Position numbers and translations under genes: made by a program
DNA from: Lysinibacter sp. HNR
Lineage (GTDB): Bacteria > Actinomycetota > Actinomycetes > Actinomycetales > Microbacteriaceae
NCBI RefSeq assembly: GCF_029760935.1
Contig: NZ_CP121684.1
Span: 2,356,001 to 2,420,000 of the forward strand
Length of the DNA stretch: 64,000 nt
Direction of reading: 5' to 3'
The notes under the pieces: model-generated
Databases searched by the model: none
Told to the model about the DNA's origin: nothing
What the model saw: only the letters and a program-made list of their open reading frames with translations
Shown here: one piece after another, positions 60,798 to 64,000 of the stretch
Layout: each line of letters opens with the position of its first letter
Position numbering within the stretch: position 1 is the stretch's first letter

Positions 60798-62486
60798 TTA
60801 TTCGGGAACCGACACGGTTGCGGGCACCAATCGACGTTCAAGCACATCGATGAGCCCAAAGTCAGAGATCTTAAGCGCGGGTGACACCGGGAGGGTGAGC
60901 GTGGACACGCTCATAAAGGGGATGCGGTGCCGCCAGCCCCACCGCTCGAGGGCGGCACGAATCTCACCGGCGGCGTGAGCCACCTCGGCGAGCGGCGCCG
61001 CGGTCATGAGCCCTCCGATCGGTAGGACCACCTCGGCACTTATATCGTGTGTTTTGGATGTCTCACCCTCACACACCACGATCCCGCCACCCAGCTCAAT
61101 GACGCGCTCGGCGGCCCGGGCCGTCTGTGCGGCGGAGGTACCAATGACCGTGAGGTTATGGCTATCGTGCGCATAGCTCGTGGCCACGGCACCGTCCGCG
61201 AGCTCCATACCCAGCACCGGGGCGTGCGCGGTCCGCCCCGAGCCCTCGTAGCGTTCATACACCGTGACCCTGGCGCAGCGCCCCTCCCACTCAACGATGC
61301 CGTTATGAACAGGAAGCACTATCGTGTCGGAGAGGGTGGAGGTGTCAACGGAGTTGACCCGAATCGCACGAAAAACGTGTTCACCGTCGGGCAGATCGCT
61401 GAGCCAGCGCTGATCCGCTACCGCGTGCTGTCTTAAAACAAGCGAGTTGGTAAATGCTGACCCCGAGGGCGGCTGCTCCCTCACCCGCTGACCCCCAACG
61501 ATCACGTCGACAACCTCAAAGCTTTTAAGGTCGGTAAGCAGCACCAGGTCTGCCCGTTTTCCCGGGGCTATCACGCCGCGATCGTGCAGGCGCAGTCTCC
61601 GCGCGGGGTTGAGCGTGAGCGCACGCAGAATCGCGAGGGAGGGAAGCCCCGCACCGCGGGCCACACGCGCGAGGTGATCCAGATGTCCGTGTTTCTGGAT
61701 CGCATCTGCACTGATGTCGTCGGTGACGATGCACAAATCGGGTAGCTGCGGCAGCTCCAGAAGATACTCCACCACCTCGGGGGTGAAGGATTTCTCCTGC
61801 AGCATCATGGTCATCCCGAACCTCAGCTTCTCACCGATGGCGGCCGCAGAGTTTTTACAGTGGTCGGAGTCGATACCCGCGAGCAGGTAGCGCTGCAATT
61901 CGGAGCCGGCCAGCTCTGGGCAGTGCCCGTCAATGATCACGTCGTGCCGCTGTGCGACCTCGAGGATGCCGCGCATTCGCTCGCCACCCGCGATCACCGC
62001 CCGGTAATCCATTACCTCACCAAGCGCGATAACGCCCTCAAGTGCAAGTAACTCGTCAATATCGGCGGCTGAAAGGCTAGCCCCGGCGGTTTCCAGACCG
62101 TCCAGCGAAGGCACACAGGAGGGTACCGCCCAGAACATACTCTGCTGAGTTTTTGCACCCTCCTCAATCATCCACCGCAGCCCATCGGCCCCCGCCACAT
62201 TCACAATCTCGTGTGGATCGGCAAGCACGGTTGTGGTTCCGCGCGGCAGGGTTGCAGCGGCAAAGGTCGTGGGGGTGAGCATCGAACTCTCGATATGCAT
62301 GTGTGAGTCAATAAATCCGGGAACGACAAGCAGGCCGGTTGCATCAATGGTTTCACGGGCAGACACCGCGGAGTCCGGCCCGGGAAGCGCCGCAACCCTC
62401 TCACCGTCGATCACCACATCGCTCTCCCATATCTCGCCGGTTGCAACGGAAACGACTCGACCACCAATGAGTTTAAGATCGTGCAT
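60798..62486 (-). CDS. ade: Adenine deaminase
   Basis: A 562-residue metal-dependent amidohydrolase converting adenine to hypoxanthine. Motifs are PGFIDSHMHIESSMLTPTTFA (HxH in SHMHIESS), TTTVLADPHEIVNVAG, DGHCPELAGSELQRYL, VTDDISADAI with the catalytic aspartate, and ARRLRLHDRGVIAPGKRADLVL. Length matches Bacillus AdeC. A GAGGGGA ribosome-binding site precedes the ATG. It heads an operon with the permease and two hydrolases. Two LacI-type operators flank its promoter, so a sugar- or purine-responsive LacI-family repressor (for example PurR-like), encoded elsewhere, controls it. Confidence 0.92.
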   Translation of the reverse strand: MHDLKLIGGRVVSVATGEIWESDVVIDGERVAALPGPDSAVSARETIDATGLLVVPGFIDSHMHIESSMLTPTTFAAATLPRGTTTVLADPHEIVNVAGADGLRWMIEEGAKTQQSMFWAVPSCVPSLDGLETAGASLSAADIDELLALEGVIALGEVMDYRAVIAGGERMRGILEVAQRHDVIIDGHCPELAGSELQRYLLAGIDSDHCKNSAAAIGEKLRFGMTMMLQEKSFTPEVVEYLLELPQLPDLCIVTDDISADAIQKHGHLDHLARVARGAGLPSLAILRALTLNPARRLRLHDRGVIAPGKRADLVLLTDLKSFEVVDVIVGGQRVREQPPSGSAFTNSLVLRQHAVADQRWLSDLPDGEHVFRAIRVNSVDTSTLSDTIVLPVHNGIVEWEGRCARVTVYERYEGSGRTAHAPVLGMELADGAVATSYAHDSHNLTVIGTSAAQTARAAERVIELGGGIVVCEGETSKTHDISAEVVLPIGGLMTAAPLAEVAHAAGEIRAALERWGWRHRIPFMSVSTLTLPVSPALKISDFGLIDVLERRLVPATVSVPE

Positions 62487-62540
62487 CTGTGCTGTCCCCT
62501 CTTCGCAACATGACAGTTCGACTGCATTGAGTAATGAGTT

Positions 62541-62560
62541 CTTGGCAATCGTTTGCCAAG
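62541..62560. promoter_or_regulatory. LacI-family operator 1 of the ade promoter
   Basis: CTTGGCAATCGTTTGCCAAG: perfect 8-base arms around TCGT, the CG-centred form of LacI/GalR-family sites. Located downstream of the -10. Confidence 0.85.
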
Positions 62561-62575
62561 AAGAGCGTTCCTAAA

Positions 62576-62603
62576 TCTTTACAGACGCAACTCACTTTGG
62601 CAA
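62576..62603 (-). promoter_or_regulatory. Predicted ade promoter
   Basis: On the minus strand, TTGCCA (62598-62603) and TAAAGA (62576-62581) are separated by 16 bases. The -35 lies inside operator 2, and operator 1 follows the -10. Confidence 0.5.
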
Positions 62604-62615
62604 GCGTTTGCCAAA
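62596..62615. promoter_or_regulatory. LacI-family operator 2 of the ade promoter
   Basis: TTTGGCAAGCGTTTGCCAAA: perfect 8-base arms around GCGT. Its centre is 55 bases from that of operator 1, about five turns, which would allow looping. It overlaps the predicted -35. Confidence 0.85.
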
Positions 62616-62663
62616 ACAATCCGTCAAAAGACGCCAAACAGATGCCGAATTGATTACCTCACA

Positions 62664-62700
62664 CAAAAAGAGGCGCCCCGCCACACGAGGCCGTCTCGCT
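62664..62700 (-). terminator. Possible terminator of the gal operon
   Basis: On the minus strand an imperfect GC-rich inverted repeat (CGAGACGGCC...GGGCGCCTC) is followed by TTTTT, between galK and the ade promoter. Weak arms, so uncertain. Confidence 0.4.
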
Positions 62701-62747
62701 CAGCCACACAACTAGCCGCTAGCCGGAGCCGGGTGCCTCACCGGACG

Positions 62748-63926
62748 CTACGCCGTCCGCCCCGCACCGGCACCAGCCGACACCGCAAACACGTTTGGCC
62801 GCGCAAAGCCACGCCCCGCAAAGGCCTCCAGCACCACCTCAGTAATACGCTCCCGCTCGGACGAAGGAACCAACGCAATAGCTGAGCCGCCGAACCCTCC
62901 CCCCGTCATCCTCGAACCGACCGCCCCCGCGCGGGCACTCACCTCAACGGCAAGGTCGAGTTCGGGGATGGAGATTTCGAAGTCATCGCGCATTGAGAGA
63001 TGCGAGGCGTTGAGAAACTCGCCAATTGCCGACGGGCCGCTACTGCGAAACAGCGAAACACTGTCAAGCACCCGCTGGTTTTCGGTAACCACGTGCCGTA
63101 CCCGCCGGAACGTGGTGTCATCAAGCAGCTGTTCGGCGCGGGGAAGGTCGGCAACGCTCACCTCGCGAAGGCTGGTGACGCCAAGCAGCGAGGCTCCCTG
63201 TTCGCAGGACTGCCGGCGGGAAGCATAACCGCCCGTTGAGTGGGAGTGGGCAACGGTGGTGTCGATAACCAGCAGCTCCAGGCCAGCCTCGGCAAGTCCG
63301 AGGGGGATCGCGGTGGCCTCGAGTGTTTGGCAGTCAAGGAACACGGCGTGGTCAACCTCGCCGTACAGCGAGGCAACCTGGTCCATGATGCCGGTTGGGG
63401 CACCAACAACAACGTTTTCGGCTCGCTGGCCGACCCGGGCAAGTGTTTGTCGGTCGAGTCCGAGCTGCCAGAGCTCGTTCAGCGCGACCGCGGTTGCGCA
63501 TTCGATTGCGGCAGAGGAGGAGAGCCCGGCCCCGACGGGGACGTTGCTTTCGAGGTGCAGGTCAAAGCCTGGTAATTGTGAAAGGTCTGCGCCAAATTCG
63601 CTGAGCGCCCAAGCGACACCGAGCGGATAGGCTGCCCACCCTTCAAGCTGCGCGGGGGTGAGTGTGCGCAGATCGACGGTGACGGGGGTTGGGTTGGTTC
63701 CACCGAGGCCGCTGGTTACGGTTGCGAGCGAGTCGGTGCGAAGCCGAACCGCGGCCCAGGTTTGTTGGTTGATGGCGAGGGGAAGCACAAAGCCGTTGTT
63801 GTAGTCGGTATGCTCGCCGATGAGGTTCACTCGGCCCGGGGCGGACCAGATGCCGGTTGCCTCGTTTTCGGTCAGTTCGAGGAAGCGGGCAGCGGTGAAC
63901 GCGGCGCTTGGGGATTGATGGTTCAC
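62748..63926 (-). CDS. galK: Galactokinase
   Basis: A 392-residue GHMP kinase phosphorylating galactose at C1 in the Leloir pathway. Visible are SAPGRVNLIGEHTDYNNGFVLP (the galactokinase signature), the ATP loop PVGAGLSSSAAIECATAVAL, the GAPTGIMDQVASLYGE region with catalytic Asp, and the C-terminal MTGGGFGGSAIALVP. The GTG start overlaps the stop of an upstream gene (GTGA), so it is translated in an operon; AGGAGGAA is 5 bases ahead. Confidence 0.94.
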   Translation of the reverse strand: MNHQSPSAAFTAARFLELTENEATGIWSAPGRVNLIGEHTDYNNGFVLPLAINQQTWAAVRLRTDSLATVTSGLGGTNPTPVTVDLRTLTPAQLEGWAAYPLGVAWALSEFGADLSQLPGFDLHLESNVPVGAGLSSSAAIECATAVALNELWQLGLDRQTLARVGQRAENVVVGAPTGIMDQVASLYGEVDHAVFLDCQTLEATAIPLGLAEAGLELLVIDTTVAHSHSTGGYASRRQSCEQGASLLGVTSLREVSVADLPRAEQLLDDTTFRRVRHVVTENQRVLDSVSLFRSSGPSAIGEFLNASHLSMRDDFEISIPELDLAVEVSARAGAVGSRMTGGGFGGSAIALVPSSERERITEVVLEAFAGRGFARPNVFAVSAGAGAGRTA

Positions 63927-64000
63927 GCGTGTTCCTCCTGCGAGTTTGTGAGCTTGGCTTCCGTGTCAATCGCTCCGCGAAGGGCTGTAGCGGTGGCCTC
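63923..64000 (-). CDS. C-terminal fragment of an upstream gene, possibly galT
   Basis: The minus strand shows 25 codons open from the window edge (EATATALRGAIDTEAKLTNS, then QEEHA and TGA). The overlap with galK places it in the same operon; galT is the usual partner. The fragment itself is too short to identify. Confidence 0.6.
   Translation of the reverse strand, partial: EATATALRGAIDTEAKLTNSQEEHA

Noticed and set aside
1-64000. CRISPR arrays, tRNA or rRNA genes, complete insertion sequences
   Set aside because: No regular repeat-spacer series, no T-loop GTTCGAATCC-type box in a cloverleaf context and no transposase-like protein were found by reading; small RNA genes could be missed.

Overview
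The window looks like chromosome of an actinobacterium, most probably Micrococcales (Microbacteriaceae-like). The marker genes are a fused 2-oxoglutarate decarboxylase/dehydrogenase Kgd, a GuaB1-type IMPDH-related protein, a WhiB regulator, a SigR/RsrA-type sigma/anti-sigma pair, a SpaA-type pilin with class C sortase, DUF5134 and DUF1775 membrane proteins, and many GTG/TTG starts with GTGA/ATGA overlaps. Most genes are moderately GC-rich; several AT-rich stretches (about 34.8-37.2 kb, 48.4-51.2 kb, 55.8-56.0 kb) stand out. No rRNA, tRNA, CRISPR array or complete insertion sequence was recognised.

Layout. 0-8.3 kb: end of a J-domain protein, metY, a DUF2165 protein, a TAP-like hydrolase, metX, an exported protein and a pair of CNNM/HlyC-type transporters. 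8.6-12.1 kb: a two-gene pilus locus (LPFTG pilin, class C sortase) convergent with an ECF sigma gene that carries 17 consecutive G inside its coding sequence. 12.4-23.3 kb: housekeeping genes (guaB1, kgd, rsrA/sigR, aroA, rsgA, bcp, whiB). 23.3-29.6 kb: a complete six-gene Mrp Na+/H+ antiporter operon. 29.7-32.1 kb: a large LPYTG surface protein. 32.3-34.7 kb: a CoA-transferase and glutaryl-CoA-dehydrogenase-like pair. 34.7-37.2 kb: an AT-rich island with a broken gene and a secreted beta-propeller protein.

37.4-46.7 kb is a copper-handling cluster: a BlaI/CopY-type repressor with an M56 protease, a CopC-CopD fusion, a YcnI-like protein, a DUF5134 protein, a CopD-CtaG fusion and a CopA ATPase. 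A pair of CTACA-TGTAG palindromes lies in the divergent promoter. 46.7-52.2 kb is an accessory stretch: a second TAP-like lipoprotein, a 752-base gap with a 52-base tandem repeat and twin GACTAGTC palindromes, a secreted DUF3238-like protein, two tandem copies of an unknown membrane protein and two small unknown genes. 52.3-57.2 kb holds a NarL-type two-component system, an acyltransferase-3 membrane protein and an orphan solute-binding lipoprotein. 57.4-64 kb, all on the minus strand, holds a purine operon (adenine deaminase, AzgA-like permease, alpha/beta hydrolase, AbgA-like amidohydrolase) behind two LacI-type operators, preceded by galK and the tail of an upstream gene, perhaps galT.

The strongest candidates for something new are the poly-G tract in the sigma gene beside the pilus locus, which looks like a phase-variation switch (both single-base slips stop translation early), and the secreted DUF3238-like protein with its duplicated membrane partners.
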